DNA of 64,000 nucleotides from [Mycobacterium] zoologicum (GCF_020172665.1 NZ_CP083985.1:507248-571247); one strand, 5' to 3'; positions 25,059 to 35,438 are shown, counted from the stretch's first letter. Notes: generated by a model not told the origin, from the sequence alone. Numbers and translations are program-made.

Positions 25059-28000
25059 GAACCTCCTGCTGGCGACGGGTCGCCGGATGGGTGGGCCGCG
25101 GCCTTTCCGCGGCTCGAGCCAGTGTCCCCATTGTGCACAAGCCGCAGCACCGGCGCGGACTGGCCATCGGGCGCCGGAGTGCCGTCCGGTCGTCGCGGCC
25201 CCGGCACGATGAACTCGACGGGCGGCGCATCGTCGTCGTCCGGCGCGGACAGCAACCGGGGTACTACCGCCGCGCCGACGGTGGCCACCGTCGCGGTGCC
25301 CAGCGCCTGAGCCCAGCCCAGCGGGCCCAGCGGAGTGCAGCCCAACAGCTGACTGACCCCCGGGATAGTGATCAAGGTCCCCATCACACCGAGTGAGCCC
25401 ACGGCGGTTGCCACCACCAGCGGGTCGCGGGAATCCAGCAGTGTCTGGCCCAGTTGGGTGGCGACCAGCGACACCAGCGCGACCGTCGACGCCCGCTGTT
25501 GGCGGCCGGTGACCGAGGCCAGCGCCCATGCGCCCACCGCGGCCGACGCGGTCGTCACCCCGCGCACCGCCACCGTGCGCCACAGCGTGCGCTCGTCCGG
25601 GCCGCGCGCATCGACGTCGGCTTCCTCGCTGAGCGAACTGACCGCCAAGGCTGTGGCCGGCAGCGCATCGGTGAGCATGTTCACCAGCACCAGCTGGCGG
25701 GCGTTGAGCGGCGAGCTTCCGGTCAGCGCGCTGCCGATGATCGCGAACGCCACCTCACCGGCGTTGCCGCCCAACAGGACCGCCACCGCCGCCTGGACCC
25801 GCTGCCACAGCTCGCGACCCTCGTCCAAGGCGTCGAGCAGAGTGTCGACCCGCCCGTCGAGCAGCACCACGTCGGCGGCGCTGCTGGCCGCCTCGCTGCC
25901 GTGGGCGACCACGGCGATACCCACCGTTGCGGCGCGGATCGCCGCGGCGTCGTTGGCGCCGTCACCGACCATCGCTGTCACCTTGCCGGTGCGTTCCAGG
26001 GTCTGCACGATCTGAACCTTGTTCTCCGGTGACATCCGGGCGAACAACACCCGGTCGGCAACCGCACGTTCCTGGCCCTTGCGCGACAACGCATCCCACT
26101 GCGCCCCGCTGATCACCTGGTCGGCCTCGACCGCCAGGCCCATCTCCCGTGCGATGGCGGTGGCGGTCAGCGGGTGGTCGCCGGTGATGAGCCGCACCGG
26201 GATGCGGCGGCGATCCAGATCGGCGAGCAGTTCGGTGGCCTCGTCGCGCGGAGTGTCGGACAACCCCAGCAGACCGACGAATGTCATCTCGTCGCCGCAG
26301 TATTCGGCGATCTCATCGGGCTCGGGGTCATCACCCAGGGATTCCAGCTGTACCGGTGTCAGGTCCCGGCGGGCCACCGCGATCACCCGCAGGCCGTTGG
26401 CGGCCAGCTCAGCCACCGACTTCCTGACGGCCGGGCTCGCGCCGGTGCACGCCAACACCACTTCCGGGGCGCCCTTGAGTGCCAACTCGGATCCGCGGAC
26501 CGACGCCGAATACGGACGCCCCGAGCGAAACGGCAGGTGCGCGGCGGGGCCATTGGGTTCCGGCACGCCGGCGGCGAGCGCACCCTCCACGATGGCGTTG
26601 TCGGTGGCGTGCACCCGAGGGGCGCCGTTGGACGTCGGCGCGGCGCCGGCGGCGTAACGAAAAACTTCTTCGTCGGTGAATCCCGGCGCCGGGTGCACCT
26701 GCGCGACCCGCAGTCGGTTCTTGCTCAGGGTCCCGGTCTTGTCGAAACACACCACGTCGACCCGGCCCAGCGCCTCCACGGAACGTGGAACACGCACCAG
26801 CACGCCGGCTTTGGTCAACCTGCGCGCCGACGACTGTTGCGCCAGGGTGGCCACCAGCGGCAGCCCTTCGGGAATGGCGGCAACGCTGACCGCGATGCCG
26901 CTGGCCACGGCCTGGCGCAGCCCGATCCGGCGCGCCATACCCAGACCGGTCACCAGTGCGCCACCGGCCAGGCTGATCCGCCAGGCCTTACGGGTGAGCA
27001 GGCTCAGCTGGTGCTGCAACCCGATCGCGGACTGATCGCCGGCCACCAGATCTGCAGCCCGGCGGCCGTAGGTGTCGCCGCCGCTGGCGGTCACCAGCGC
27101 CACCGCTGTTCCGGTGACCACGGTGGTGCCGGCGTAGACCATGCACTCGCGCTCGGCCAGATCCGCGCCCGGAGTGGCTTCGACCTGCTTGACCACCGTC
27201 AGCGACTCACCGGTCAGTGACGACTCGTCGACCTCGAGGTCGACGGCCTCGATCAGCCGGCCGTCGGCAGGGATCACCTCGTGGGCCCGCACCTCGATCA
27301 CCTCGCCGGGGCGCAGTTGCTCGGCGTCGACGTCGACGTAGTCGCCATCGGCGAGGACCTTGCGCGCGGCGGGGATCTGCTCGTTCAACAGGACACTGAG
27401 CCGGCGCTCGGCGACCAGACGCTGCGCGGCGGCGAGCATCGCGTTGCCGCCCAGCACCGAACCGACCAGCATGGCATCCACGGGTGAACCCAGCACCGCG
27501 CTGGCCGCGGCCCCCAACGCCAGCACCGGCGTGATCGGGTCCGCCAGCTCCCCGCGCACCGCGTGGGCGAACTGCCAGAACAGACGTGGCGGTGCGGTCT
27601 GCGCGCCGCGGCGGGCCAGGTCGACCGCCGCCAGAGCGGCGGACGCAGCGGGTCCGTGCGGATTCTCACTCGGCACCACCAGATCCGGCGGCTGCAGTAT
27701 CGTGCGCACCTGGTCGACCGACATGGCATGCCATTCGTGGGTCGCCACCGGTCTGGGCACGGTGGCGTCGACCGCCCGGCGAGCCAGCCAGTAGCCGGAC
27801 AGTGCGCCGGCCGCCGCGCCGGTGGTCACCGGTCCCGGTCCACGTCCGCGAACCCCGGGAAGCAACAGCAATGCACCCAATGTCGATGCCCCGGTGGCGA
27901 TCTCGACGCCACGACGGCTGGCTGACCGAGCCGCCGGCAGCGCGTGCAGCACCCGCCACACCGCGGCCAGGTCGGTCAGCAGGACATCCGCGCACCACGG

Positions 28001-29536
28001 CGGGCAGCCCTGCTCAGGCAGCATTCCCAACGCCACGTCGGCCGCCGCCAGGGCCCGCACGGCGGTCGTGGAGAGCACCGCGACGTCGTGGCCGTCGGCT
28101 TGGTAGGCGGCGACCGTTGCGGCGAGCGCCTCGTCCACCGTTGCCCCGTCCAGCGGGCGAATGTCGTCGAAGATCGGACGCAGCTCCCCGAGCGTGTCGG
28201 ACTCGACCGAGACCACCTCGACGTCGGCGTGCCGGGCCTCGGTGACCACCGCGGCGGCCAGCGGCAACAGCGCAGGCTGGAAAGACGCCTCGACGCCGGG
28301 TCGCGGGCCGATCCGGTGCCAGCCCGCCTCCAGCCCGGCATCGCCGAGCCGGGACTGGGCCTGCGCCCATGCCGCTCGCAGTTCGTCGTCGTCGGCGCCG
28401 CGGACCTGCGCCACCCGCAGGGTCTCGCCGCACAGCACCCGCGGGTCGATGACCACGGTGTCGACCCGATCCAGCTCGCGCAGACTGCCCGGCCGCAGCA
28501 CCACCGCGCCGTGCCGGTCGGCCAGGCCGCGGCCCAGTGTCGAGGCGAATGACTCACGCGTGGTGCGGGTGGCCTTCGGTGCCATCACCGCCGCGGCGGT
28601 GCCGGCCAGGTCTGGGCTGCGGGTCGCCGCGGCGATCACCCCGGCGCCGACGGCCTGGACCACCGAAGCGCGGTCCAGGTGCCGTTCGATCGGACCCGGG
28701 GGCCGGGGGGCCGGCCGGCGCGGGACGGTCACCCGCGGGTGTTCGGCGTACTCGGCGAGCTCCGGTTCGCGGCGACGCCAGGCGCGCTCGGCGGCACGCT
28801 CCTCCCCGGCGCGCATCGCCTCGACCGACAAGTCCACCGCCAGCGAGGTGGGTGCGGTGTTGAGGGTGTGCACGGTGGCACTGGCCAGCGCCAACACCGC
28901 GTCGGTCGCCTGCTTGCCGATGTTGTCTTCCAACAGCGCCCGGAGCCGTGGCTGGTAGTTGACCACGGTGACGCCGGCTTCCAGGCCGAGCGGCAGGGCC
29001 GGCAGTCGCAGCAACCGGCCCGCGGTCGCCAGGCCCAGACCGGCGACGTTGGCGCCGACCGTGAACGCCCGCAGCATCTGCGTCATGCCATCGCCGGGCA
29101 GGGTGGTGGGTGTGCTGTTGCGCGGGAAGGGGGACACCCGGCGGTACTGGTGCTCGATGTCGGTGACCACCCGCAACAGCTCACGCATTGACACGACGTC
29201 GGGGTCGGCTGAGTCGAGCCCGACCACCAGGCGTGACAGCGGATGGTTCAACCGGACCGAGGTGACCCCGGGCAGGCCGCGGGCTGCGGCCAGCACGGTG
29301 GTCGCCACCTCGTCTCCGTTGGCCCCGTCAAGCCCGCGAACCTCGACCCAGGCCCGCTCCGGGCTGCGGAAACACCGCCGGTTCAGTGCCGGGCCGGTGT
29401 CATAAACCGGTCGGAAGGCGCCGGCCACGCCGGTTACGGTCTGGACAGATGCGGTCAGTACTGCAGAGGTGGCCTGAACGCCGAAGTTCGCTGCTCGCAA
29501 AGGAAGAGAGTGCCGTATGGCACGGCCTAAATCCAC
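25055..29536 (-). CDS. ctpH: Large P-type cation ATPase CtpH
   Basis: Giant P-type ATPase of 1493 residues (M. tuberculosis CtpH about 1539). An N-terminal extension of about 650 residues comes before the pump core. Core motifs: SLTGES near residue 775, AIPEGLPL in the M4 helix near 889, the phosphorylation site DKTGT near 930, TGDHPLTA near 1090-1110 and the hinge GDGANDAAA near 1190. The IPEGL motif resembles Ca2+/Mg2+-type pumps, so the ion is probably a hard divalent cation; this is not proven. GTG 29536 has only a weak ribosome site. Next to an M-box-controlled unit on the other strand. Confidence 0.93.
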   Translation of the reverse strand: MDLGRAIRHSLPLRAANFGVQATSAVLTASVQTVTGVAGAFRPVYDTGPALNRRCFRSPERAWVEVRGLDGANGDEVATTVLAAARGLPGVTSVRLNHPLSRLVVGLDSADPDVVSMRELLRVVTDIEHQYRRVSPFPRNSTPTTLPGDGMTQMLRAFTVGANVAGLGLATAGRLLRLPALPLGLEAGVTVVNYQPRLRALLEDNIGKQATDAVLALASATVHTLNTAPTSLAVDLSVEAMRAGEERAAERAWRRREPELAEYAEHPRVTVPRRPAPRPPGPIERHLDRASVVQAVGAGVIAAATRSPDLAGTAAAVMAPKATRTTRESFASTLGRGLADRHGAVVLRPGSLRELDRVDTVVIDPRVLCGETLRVAQVRGADDDELRAAWAQAQSRLGDAGLEAGWHRIGPRPGVEASFQPALLPLAAAVVTEARHADVEVVSVESDTLGELRPIFDDIRPLDGATVDEALAATVAAYQADGHDVAVLSTTAVRALAAADVALGMLPEQGCPPWCADVLLTDLAAVWRVLHALPAARSASRRGVEIATGASTLGALLLLPGVRGRGPGPVTTGAAAGALSGYWLARRAVDATVPRPVATHEWHAMSVDQVRTILQPPDLVVPSENPHGPAASAALAAVDLARRGAQTAPPRLFWQFAHAVRGELADPITPVLALGAAASAVLGSPVDAMLVGSVLGGNAMLAAAQRLVAERRLSVLLNEQIPAARKVLADGDYVDVDAEQLRPGEVIEVRAHEVIPADGRLIEAVDLEVDESSLTGESLTVVKQVEATPGADLAERECMVYAGTTVVTGTAVALVTASGGDTYGRRAADLVAGDQSAIGLQHQLSLLTRKAWRISLAGGALVTGLGMARRIGLRQAVASGIAVSVAAIPEGLPLVATLAQQSSARRLTKAGVLVRVPRSVEALGRVDVVCFDKTGTLSKNRLRVAQVHPAPGFTDEEVFRYAAGAAPTSNGAPRVHATDNAIVEGALAAGVPEPNGPAAHLPFRSGRPYSASVRGSELALKGAPEVVLACTGASPAVRKSVAELAANGLRVIAVARRDLTPVQLESLGDDPEPDEIAEYCGDEMTFVGLLGLSDTPRDEATELLADLDRRRIPVRLITGDHPLTATAIAREMGLAVEADQVISGAQWDALSRKGQERAVADRVLFARMSPENKVQIVQTLERTGKVTAMVGDGANDAAAIRAATVGIAVVAHGSEAASSAADVVLLDGRVDTLLDALDEGRELWQRVQAAVAVLLGGNAGEVAFAIIGSALTGSSPLNARQLVLVNMLTDALPATALAVSSLSEEADVDARGPDERTLWRTVAVRGVTTASAAVGAWALASVTGRQQRASTVALVSLVATQLGQTLLDSRDPLVVATAVGSLGVMGTLITIPGVSQLLGCTPLGPLGWAQALGTATVATVGAAVVPRLLSAPDDDDAPPVEFIVPGPRRPDGTPAPDGQSAPVLRLVHNGDTGSSRGKAAAHPSGDPSPAGGS

Positions 29537-29546
29537 GCCTGCCCGA

Positions 29547-30059
29547 TCAGCTGCGCGCGCGAGCGCGGCCGCCGGCGCTGCCGCGCGGCTGACGTGCGGT
29601 GCTCTTCTTGGCCTGCGGGCTGCGCCGCGTACCCGAGCTCCCGGACCCTGACGTCGCTGATTCCGTCGACTTCACGGCTTTGAGCGGACGCGCCGGGGTA
29701 GCGGTCTTCTTGGCGGACTTGGTGCCCGGCTCCGCCGCCACCGAAGTGGTGGACGCCTTCGAGTCCCTGGACCGGTTGTTCAACTGCTTGATCACCAGCG
29801 CGGTGCCGCCGACGGCTACCAGCACCGGCCACTCGACCAACCCGGCGGCGCCGAGCGCGCCCAGCGTGAGTGCGGCTGCGGGGGTGGAGTGGCTGCCATC
29901 GCTGAGGCCGCGCTGTACGCCGCCGGCCACGCCCTTCACACCGCCGATCACCCCGCCGACCGCCGCACCGCCGACTGCGCCGGCCGCTTCGGTGGTCATG
30001 GTCACCGCGCGGTTCGCCGCCCGGGTCAACTGTCGTACCGTCCCTGCGACGGCGTTCAT
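29547..30059 (-). CDS. Conserved protein with Gly-rich hydrophobic region and basic tail (Rv0426c-like)
   Basis: Protein of about 170 residues. The N-terminus begins MNAVAGTVRQLTRAANRA, followed by a Gly/Ala/Val segment, one likely membrane helix (LVEWPVLVAVGGTALVIKQL), then a Lys/Arg/Ser-rich tail that may bind DNA, RNA or phospholipid. It ends 10 bases before ctpH, as Rv0426c does, and is probably in the same operon. ATG 30059 is chosen; a longer start at 30089 adds ten residues. Function unknown. Confidence 0.75.
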   Translation of the reverse strand: MNAVAGTVRQLTRAANRAVTMTTEAAGAVGGAAVGGVIGGVKGVAGGVQRGLSDGSHSTPAAALTLGALGAAGLVEWPVLVAVGGTALVIKQLNNRSRDSKASTTSVAAEPGTKSAKKTATPARPLKAVKSTESATSGSGSSGTRRSPQAKKSTARQPRGSAGGRARARS

Positions 30060-30177
30060 GGAGATTCCCTGCCCTTCAATGTGAGGCAAAATGCGTAATC
30101 AGACCATCCTAGGCGCAGTTCGGCGGGCGCCGCGGAATCCACACTGAATTCATAACTTCCGCAACTTGATGCGGCGG

Positions 30178-30990
30178 TCAAGCCGGATTGATCTCCACCA
30201 TCACCGGGGCGTGATCACTGGGCTGTTTGCCCTTGCGCTCGTCGCGCACGATCTCGGCGTGGGCCACCCGGGACGCCAGCGCGGGCGACCCCAGGATGAA
30301 ATCGATGCGCATGCCCTGCTTCTTGGGGAACCGCAACTGCGTGTAGTCCCAGTAGGTGTAGATGCCGGGTCCGGGCGTGAACGGGCGCACCACGTCGAGG
30401 TACTGCGCATCGACCATCGCGTTGAACGCCGCACGTTCGGGTTCGGAGACGTGCGTGGCGCCGGCGAAGTACTCCATGCTCCACACGTCGTCGTCGCGCG
30501 GGGCGATGTTCCAGTCGCCGACCAGTGCGATCGGCGCCGAAGGGTCGTCGCGCAGCCAGCGCTGCGAGGTATCGTGCAGCGCGGCAAGCCATTCCAGCTT
30601 GTAGGTGTAGTGCGGATCATCCAGTGCGCGGCCGTTGGGGACATACAGGCTCCACACCCGAACCCCGCCGCAGGTAGCGCCCAGCGCCCGCGCCTCCACG
30701 AGGGGCTCGGCGTCGCCCTTGGCCCAGGACGGCTGCCCGGGGAAGCCGATCTCGACGTCGTCGAGGCCCACCCGGGAGGCGATCGCCACCCCGTTCCACT
30801 GGTTGAGGCCCACGTGCGCGACTTCGTAGCCCAACTCGTGAAACGGCAGCGCGGGGAACTGTGCGTCGGTGCACTTGGTCTCCTGCATGGCCAGTACATC
30901 GACGTCGGCGCGGGCCAGCCAGTCCGTCACCCGGTCCACCCGGGTTCGGATGGAGTTGACGTTCCAGGTGGCCAGTCGTAGTGCAGTCAC
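30178..30990 (-). CDS. xthA: Exodeoxyribonuclease III (AP endonuclease)
   Basis: Base-excision repair nuclease of 270 residues, EEP superfamily. Motifs are TWNVNSIR, QETKCTD (metal-binding Glu), SLYVPNG, GDWNIAP and the terminal SDHAPVM with the catalytic Asp-His. GTG 30990. It matches Rv0427c in order and size, and is followed 9 bases upstream by the GNAT gene on the same strand. Confidence 0.94.
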   Translation of the reverse strand: MTALRLATWNVNSIRTRVDRVTDWLARADVDVLAMQETKCTDAQFPALPFHELGYEVAHVGLNQWNGVAIASRVGLDDVEIGFPGQPSWAKGDAEPLVEARALGATCGGVRVWSLYVPNGRALDDPHYTYKLEWLAALHDTSQRWLRDDPSAPIALVGDWNIAPRDDDVWSMEYFAGATHVSEPERAAFNAMVDAQYLDVVRPFTPGPGIYTYWDYTQLRFPKKQGMRIDFILGSPALASRVAHAEIVRDERKGKQPSDHAPVMVEINPA

Positions 30991-30999
30991 GCAGCCACC

Positions 31000-31833
31000 C
31001 TAGATCGTGCGGGCATCGAGGTAGCGGGTGCGATGCTGGCCGGCGAAACCGATCGCCTCGAAGAAGCCGAACGCCTCGGTGCCGGACTGGGCGTAGCCGC
31101 GGGTGGCGCCGCGATCGGCTCCCCAGGCCTGCAACGCCGCGCAGATCGCCCGCCCGTGGCCCTGTCCGCGGCTGCCTTCGGCCACCCGAAGACAGGCCAC
31201 CCCCAGCCATCGGGTGCCGTCCGGGCCTTCGGTGACCGCACCCCGGCCGAACGCCACCCCGGCTATCCAGGCGAACGCCACCTCGCTGTCGGCCAGAACG
31301 GTCAGCGTCACCGTGGGAGGCGTTGTCTCGACGGCCAAGTCGCGCACCAGGGTGCGGGTCTGATGTACCGCGGGCAGGTCCTCGGGCAGTCGCAGCAGCC
31401 GCTCCGGGACCGCCAGTATCGGCGGAACATCCCGCTGCGCATACCAGTCGATGATCGCCGGGATGGTGTTGGTGTGGGCGAACATATCAAGGGGTACAGC
31501 GGAATTGGCGGCCAAATCGGCACCGGGCGCGGCACGCAGAAACCAGCCGTCCAGCCACTGGTGTTCGCTGCCCGGCCAGGCCAGCGCGGCGGCGTGTTCC
31601 ACCGACCGAATCGCGGAGTTCTTCACCGGCCGATCGGTAAGCCGGCGTACGTAGAGCACGTCGGTTTGCCGGAACTCATGCACCGTGCCGTCCGCCGAGC
31701 GGACCCGCACCCTCGGCCCGGCCTCCACCAGATGCCCGATCACGTCGCCCATCGGTGGCTCGGAACCCGGGGGACGCAGATACCGCAGACTCACCCGGAC
31801 GCCGACCTCGGGGAGTTCGGGGGGCTGGGCCAT
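31000..31833 (-). CDS. GNAT-family N-acetyltransferase (Rv0428c-like)
   Basis: Protein of 277 residues. The N-terminal third has a beta-rich region (residues about 10-65), the C-terminal part carries the acetyl-CoA loop RGQGHGRAIC and the GFFEAIGFA strand-helix end of GNAT proteins. ATG 31833 is used; GTG 31836 adds one residue. It lies between def and xthA as in M. tuberculosis (Rv0428c). The acceptor substrate is unknown. Confidence 0.85.
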   Translation of the reverse strand: MAQPPELPEVGVRVSLRYLRPPGSEPPMGDVIGHLVEAGPRVRVRSADGTVHEFRQTDVLYVRRLTDRPVKNSAIRSVEHAAALAWPGSEHQWLDGWFLRAAPGADLAANSAVPLDMFAHTNTIPAIIDWYAQRDVPPILAVPERLLRLPEDLPAVHQTRTLVRDLAVETTPPTVTLTVLADSEVAFAWIAGVAFGRGAVTEGPDGTRWLGVACLRVAEGSRGQGHGRAICAALQAWGADRGATRGYAQSGTEAFGFFEAIGFAGQHRTRYLDARTI

Positions 31834-31858
31834 CACAGGAGATTCAGTACCGGATAGC

Positions 31859-32452
31859 TCAGTGGCCGAACGGATCCGGCACTTCGCCGGGCATCCAGGA
31901 CAGGCCGGGCACTCCCCAGCCGTTGGACTTCACCGTGCGCTTCGCCGCGCGGGCGTGCCGGCCGACCAGCATGTCCAGGTACAGCAGGCCGTCCAGGTGG
32001 CCGGTCTCGTGCTGCAGCATCCGGGCGAACAGCCCGGTGCCCTCCAAGGTGACGGGGTTGCCGTCGCCGTCCAGGCCGGTGACTCGAGCCCAATCCGCCC
32101 GTCCGGTCGGAAACGCCTCGCCGGGCACCGACAGGCAGCCCTCGTCGTCTTCGTCGGGGTCGGGCATGGTCTCGGGCCGATCCGAAGTCTCCAGGACCGG
32201 ATTGATCACCACACCGCGGCGGCGCGTCGTCGAGCGCCGGTCGTCGGCGCAGTCGTAGACGAACAGCCGCAATCCCACGCCGATCTGGTTGGCGGCCAAG
32301 CCCACCCCGTTGGCGGCGTCCATGGTCTCGTACATCGACGTGATCAACTCACCCAGGTCGGCCGGCAGCGACCCGTCGTCGCCGACGGGAACCGGGCTGG
32401 TCCGGTTGTGCAGGACGGGATCGCCCACAATGCGGATCGGTACGACGGCCAT
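31859..32452 (-). CDS. def: Peptide deformylase
   Basis: Removes the formyl group from nascent proteins. It has 197 residues, as in M. tuberculosis. All three motifs are present: [13 protein letters not shown] (Cys metal ligand) and QHETGH (HExxH). ATG 32452; TAAGAT lies 8 bases upstream, so leaderless expression is possible. First gene of the def-GNAT-xthA group. Confidence 0.96.
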   Translation of the reverse strand: MAVVPIRIVGDPVLHNRTSPVPVGDDGSLPADLGELITSMYETMDAANGVGLAANQIGVGLRLFVYDCADDRRSTTRRRGVVINPVLETSDRPETMPDPDEDDEGCLSVPGEAFPTGRADWARVTGLDGDGNPVTLEGTGLFARMLQHETGHLDGLLYLDMLVGRHARAAKRTVKSNGWGVPGLSWMPGEVPDPFGH

Positions 32453-32471
32453 GACCGAAAATCTTAGGTGG

Positions 32472-32575
32472 GCGGTTCAGCGAGGCTCGACGCAGGAGAG
32501 GCGAAGCTGGGACCGCCGGTGTTCGCAGCGGTTCAGCGAGGCTCGACGCAGGAGAGGCGAAGCTGGAACCGCCGG
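32472..32575. repeat. Direct repeat, 48-bp unit x2 with 56-bp period
   Basis: Two copies (32472-32519 and 32528-32575) differ at one base. Each starts GCGGTTCAGCGAGGCTCG and ends with AGCTGG(G/A)ACCGCCGG, so each copy can also fold on itself (GCGGTT with AACCGC). A weaker relative, GGTTCAGCGGCGCCGGG, is near 32633. The repeat fills most of the 283-base gap between def and the divergent DUF3263 gene. Confidence 0.85.
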
Positions 32576-32735
32576 GCTCATGCGGCCTCCGGTCGGTCGC
32601 AGCGACCACGGCGACTCGCGGGGCGGGCTCCCGGTTCAGCGGCGCCGGGCGTGATTGAATAATCGCCGGAACACGCCGCCGAGTAGCACGGACGTTTCAG
32701 CCAGAGAACTTTCCGGAAGGGTCCAGGAAACGATT

Positions 32736-33044
32736 ATGGACGGCGCTATGGCGCAGGCGAATCGCTCAGGGGACGATTCGGAGCCCACCGACGGACTGAG
32801 CCGTCGCGAACACGACATCCTGTCCTTCGAACGGGACTGGTGGAAGTACGCCGGTGCCAAGGAAGAGGCCATCAGGGAACGGTTCGCGCTGTCGGCGACC
32901 CGCTACTACCAGGTACTCAATGCGCTCGTGGACCGGCCCGAGGCCCTGGCCGCCGACCCGATGCTGGTCAAGCGACTACGTCGGCTGCGGTCGAGCCGGC
33001 AGAAGGCGCGTGCCGCGCGGCGACTCGGATTCGACATCACCTGA
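32736..33044 (+). CDS. DUF3263 family protein (Rv0430-like)
   Basis: Actinobacterial protein of 102 residues, the same length as Rv0430. It has a predicted helical, HTH-like fold (SRREHDILSFERDWW ... SATRYYQVLNAL) and a strongly basic C-terminus (LVKRLRRLRSSRQKARAARR), consistent with DNA binding. ATG 32736 is chosen by the size match; AGGAAA is just upstream. It precedes the virR-like gene. Confidence 0.85.
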   Translation: MDGAMAQANRSGDDSEPTDGLSRREHDILSFERDWWKYAGAKEEAIRERFALSATRYYQVLNALVDRPEALAADPMLVKRLRRLRSSRQKARAARRLGFDIT

Positions 33045-33111
33045 GCCCGGTGAATCGCCTGATTGTTGGGCGTTTATCGGTCATGGCCCATTTCTCGATA
33101 CAGTTGTCGCG

Positions 33112-33582
33112 ATGAACGATCACGTTCCCGACTCCTCCCGACTCCCACTGCGCGCCATGGTGATGGTGCTGCTGTTCCTGGGCACGATCTTCTTGCTGGT
33201 CGGGTTGCAGGCGCTCGGCTCGTCGAACAGCGACGAGGACAGCGCGCATACCGCGACGTCGAAGGCGGTGGCCACCAGCTCGGCGGAGGCCAAGCCCGAA
33301 CGCGTCGTTCACAAGCCGGAGGTGCGGGTCTACAACATCTCCGAGCAGGCCGGACTGGCAGGCCGCACCGCCGACCAACTGCGCGAGGCGGGTTGGAACG
33401 TAACCGACGTCAGCAATCTCGAGCTGCCCCAGGTCACCGAGAACACCGTGTACTTCAGCGACGCCGAGGGCGAGCATGAGGCGGCCAATTCGGTGGGCGA
33501 ATTGCTGCACGCCGTCGTCGAACCGCGCATCCCGGATGTGGCGGAGCAACCACCGGGCATCATCGTGGTGGTCGCGGGTTAA
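33112..33582 (+). CDS. virR: LytR C-terminal domain protein (VirR/Rv0431-like)
   Basis: Membrane-anchored envelope protein of 156 residues. One N-terminal helix (MVMVLLFLGTIFLLVGLQAL) is followed by a linker and a LytR_C domain (VRVYNISEQAGLAGRTADQL ... VYFSDAEGEHEAA). In M. tuberculosis the homologue Rv0431 (VirR) restrains membrane vesicle release and affects cell wall integrity. ATG 33112 sits 7 bases after TACAGT (33099-33104), suggesting a leaderless transcript. Confidence 0.88.
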   Translation: MNDHVPDSSRLPLRAMVMVLLFLGTIFLLVGLQALGSSNSDEDSAHTATSKAVATSSAEAKPERVVHKPEVRVYNISEQAGLAGRTADQLREAGWNVTDVSNLELPQVTENTVYFSDAEGEHEAANSVGELLHAVVEPRIPDVAEQPPGIIVVVAG

Positions 33583-33591
33583 GCTCCTCGC

Positions 33592-34305
33592 ATGGTCGTG
33601 TCAGCTCACCGCAGAGCCTTTGCCTCCGTCGTCTTCGCCACCCCGGTCGTGCTGCTGGCGGCGTGCAGTCCCCCCAACGAGCAGCCGTCGGAAGTTCCGG
33701 GCACCACGCCGTCGGTCTGGACCGCCTCGCCGGCTCCGTCGGGTGCGGCGGACGAGCCGGGCGGCTCCGGCGGCTCGGACAACCTCGTCGCACAGCTGGC
33801 CACCCCCGAAGGCGGCCGGGCCGCCACGGCGACGTTTGAGTTCAGCAAGGCCGGTGGCAAGGAGTTCGTCACCATCACCGTGCAGACCACCAGCACCGGC
33901 ATCCTCAAGCCCGGTTTCCACGGGCTGCACATCCACGGCGTCGGCAAGTGCGAGGCCGACTCGGTCGCACCCAGCGGCGGGGCGCCGGGCAACTTCCTGT
34001 CGGCCGGTGGGCACTTCCAGGCTCCGGGTCACAACGAGCACCCGCAGAGCGGTGACCTGACGTCGTTGCAGGTGCGCTCCGACGGCAGCGCGCTGCTGGT
34101 GACCACCACCGACGCGTTCACCAAGGCCGAACTGCTGGACGGCGACGGGACGTCGCTGATCATCCACGCCGACGACGACAACTTCGCGAACATCCCGGCG
34201 GAGCGCTACACCCAGGTCAACGGCACTCCCGGCCCGGACCAGACCACGCTGACCACCGGAGATGCCGGCAAACGGGTTGCCTGTGGTGTCATCGGCGCCG
34301 GATAA
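33592..34305 (+). CDS. sodC: Cu(,Zn) superoxide dismutase lipoprotein
   Basis: Extracytoplasmic superoxide dismutase of 237 residues. The signal peptide ends in the lipobox LLAAC, followed by a Ser/Pro/Gly linker. Copper ligands lie in HGLHIHG and the later HADDDN region; [13 protein letters not shown] follows. The disulfide cysteines are in GKCEAD and [11 protein letters not shown] 33592 comes 6 bases after TAAGCT (33580-33585), so a leaderless start is likely. Order as Rv0432. Confidence 0.95.
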   Translation: MVVSAHRRAFASVVFATPVVLLAACSPPNEQPSEVPGTTPSVWTASPAPSGAADEPGGSGGSDNLVAQLATPEGGRAATATFEFSKAGGKEFVTITVQTTSTGILKPGFHGLHIHGVGKCEADSVAPSGGAPGNFLSAGGHFQAPGHNEHPQSGDLTSLQVRSDGSALLVTTTDAFTKAELLDGDGTSLIIHADDDNFANIPAERYTQVNGTPGPDQTTLTTGDAGKRVACGVIGAG

Positions 34306-35425
34306 CCGTCCAGCCCGGATCGAGTTCGCCCACAGTGCTCGGCCCACCATCGGGGTGGAGTGGGAGCTCGCCCTCGTCGACGCGCAGACCCGCGACCTGA
34401 GTAACGAGGCTAGCGCTGTGTTGGCCGAACTCGGCGAAAACCCGCGCGTGCACAAGGAATTGCTGCGCAACACCGTCGAACTGGTCACCGGCATCTGCGC
34501 CGACACCGGCGAGGCCATGGACGACCTGCGGCAGACCTTGGCGGCCACCCAGCCCATCGTGCACAGCCGGGGCATGGAACTGTTCGGCGCAGGCACCCAC
34601 CCGTTCGCCCAGTGGTCGGCGCAGAAGCTGACCACCGGGCCGCGCTATGCGGAACTGATCAAACGCACCCAGTGGTGGGGCCGGCAGATGATGATCTGGG
34701 GGGTGCACGTCCACGTCGGCATCTCCTCGGCGCGCAAGGTGATGCCGATCATTTCGTCGCTGCTCAACTACTACCCGCACCTGCTGGCGCTGTCCGCGTC
34801 GTCACCGTGGTGGGCTGGCGAGGACACCGGCTACGCCAGCAATCGGGCCATGATGTTTCAGCAGCTGCCGACCGCCGGGCTGCCGTTTCAATTCCAGACC
34901 TGGTCGGAGTTCGAGGGCTTCGTAGACGACCAGAAGAAGACCGGGATCATCGATCACACCAACGAGATCCGTTGGGACATCAGGCCGTCACCGCACCTGG
35001 GGACCATCGAGGTCCGGGTCTGCGACGGGGTGTCCAATCTGCGTGAGCTCGGCGCGCTGGTGGCGCTGACCCATTGCCTGATCGTCGATCTGGACCGCCG
35101 GCTGGACGCCGACCAGAACCTGCCGACCATGCCGCCCTGGCATGTGCAGGAGAACAAGTGGCGCGCGGCCCGATACGGGCTGGACGCCGAGATCATCCTC
35201 GACGCCGACAGCCGGCAGCGGCTGGTCACCGAGGATCTCGACGAGGTGCTCAACCGGTTGGAGCCGATCGCGGCACGTCTGAACTGCTCCGACGAGTTGG
35301 CGGGCGTGGCTGAAATCTATCGGACAGGTGCGTCGTATCAGCGTCAGCGCAGGGTTGCCGAGGAGCACGACGGCGACCTGCGGGCGGTGGTCGATGCGCT
35401 GGTCGCCGAACTGGATGTCCACTGA
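34286..35425 (+). CDS. Carboxylate-amine ligase, YbdK/GCS2 family (Rv0433-like)
   Basis: ATP-dependent ligase of the glutamate-cysteine ligase 2 superfamily, about 379 residues (Rv0433 376). Motifs are [10 protein letters not shown] at the N-terminus, [15 protein letters not shown], the metal/substrate segment WGVHVHVGI and the late FEVRV-like TIEVRVCDG. The natural substrate is uncertain. GTG 34286 is chosen and overlaps the sodC end by 20 bases; GTG 34283 and ATG 34262 are alternatives. Confidence 0.88.
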   Translation: MSSAPDNRPARIEFAHSARPTIGVEWELALVDAQTRDLSNEASAVLAELGENPRVHKELLRNTVELVTGICADTGEAMDDLRQTLAATQPIVHSRGMELFGAGTHPFAQWSAQKLTTGPRYAELIKRTQWWGRQMMIWGVHVHVGISSARKVMPIISSLLNYYPHLLALSASSPWWAGEDTGYASNRAMMFQQLPTAGLPFQFQTWSEFEGFVDDQKKTGIIDHTNEIRWDIRPSPHLGTIEVRVCDGVSNLRELGALVALTHCLIVDLDRRLDADQNLPTMPPWHVQENKWRAARYGLDAEIILDADSRQRLVTEDLDEVLNRLEPIAARLNCSDELAGVAEIYRTGASYQRQRRVAEEHDGDLRAVVDALVAELDVH

Positions 35426-35438
35426 TGGAACCGGCCTG

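Noticed and set aside
32472..32575. The repeat as a CRISPR array
   Set aside because: Only two units, an 8-base gap between them, no spacer variety and no cas genes.
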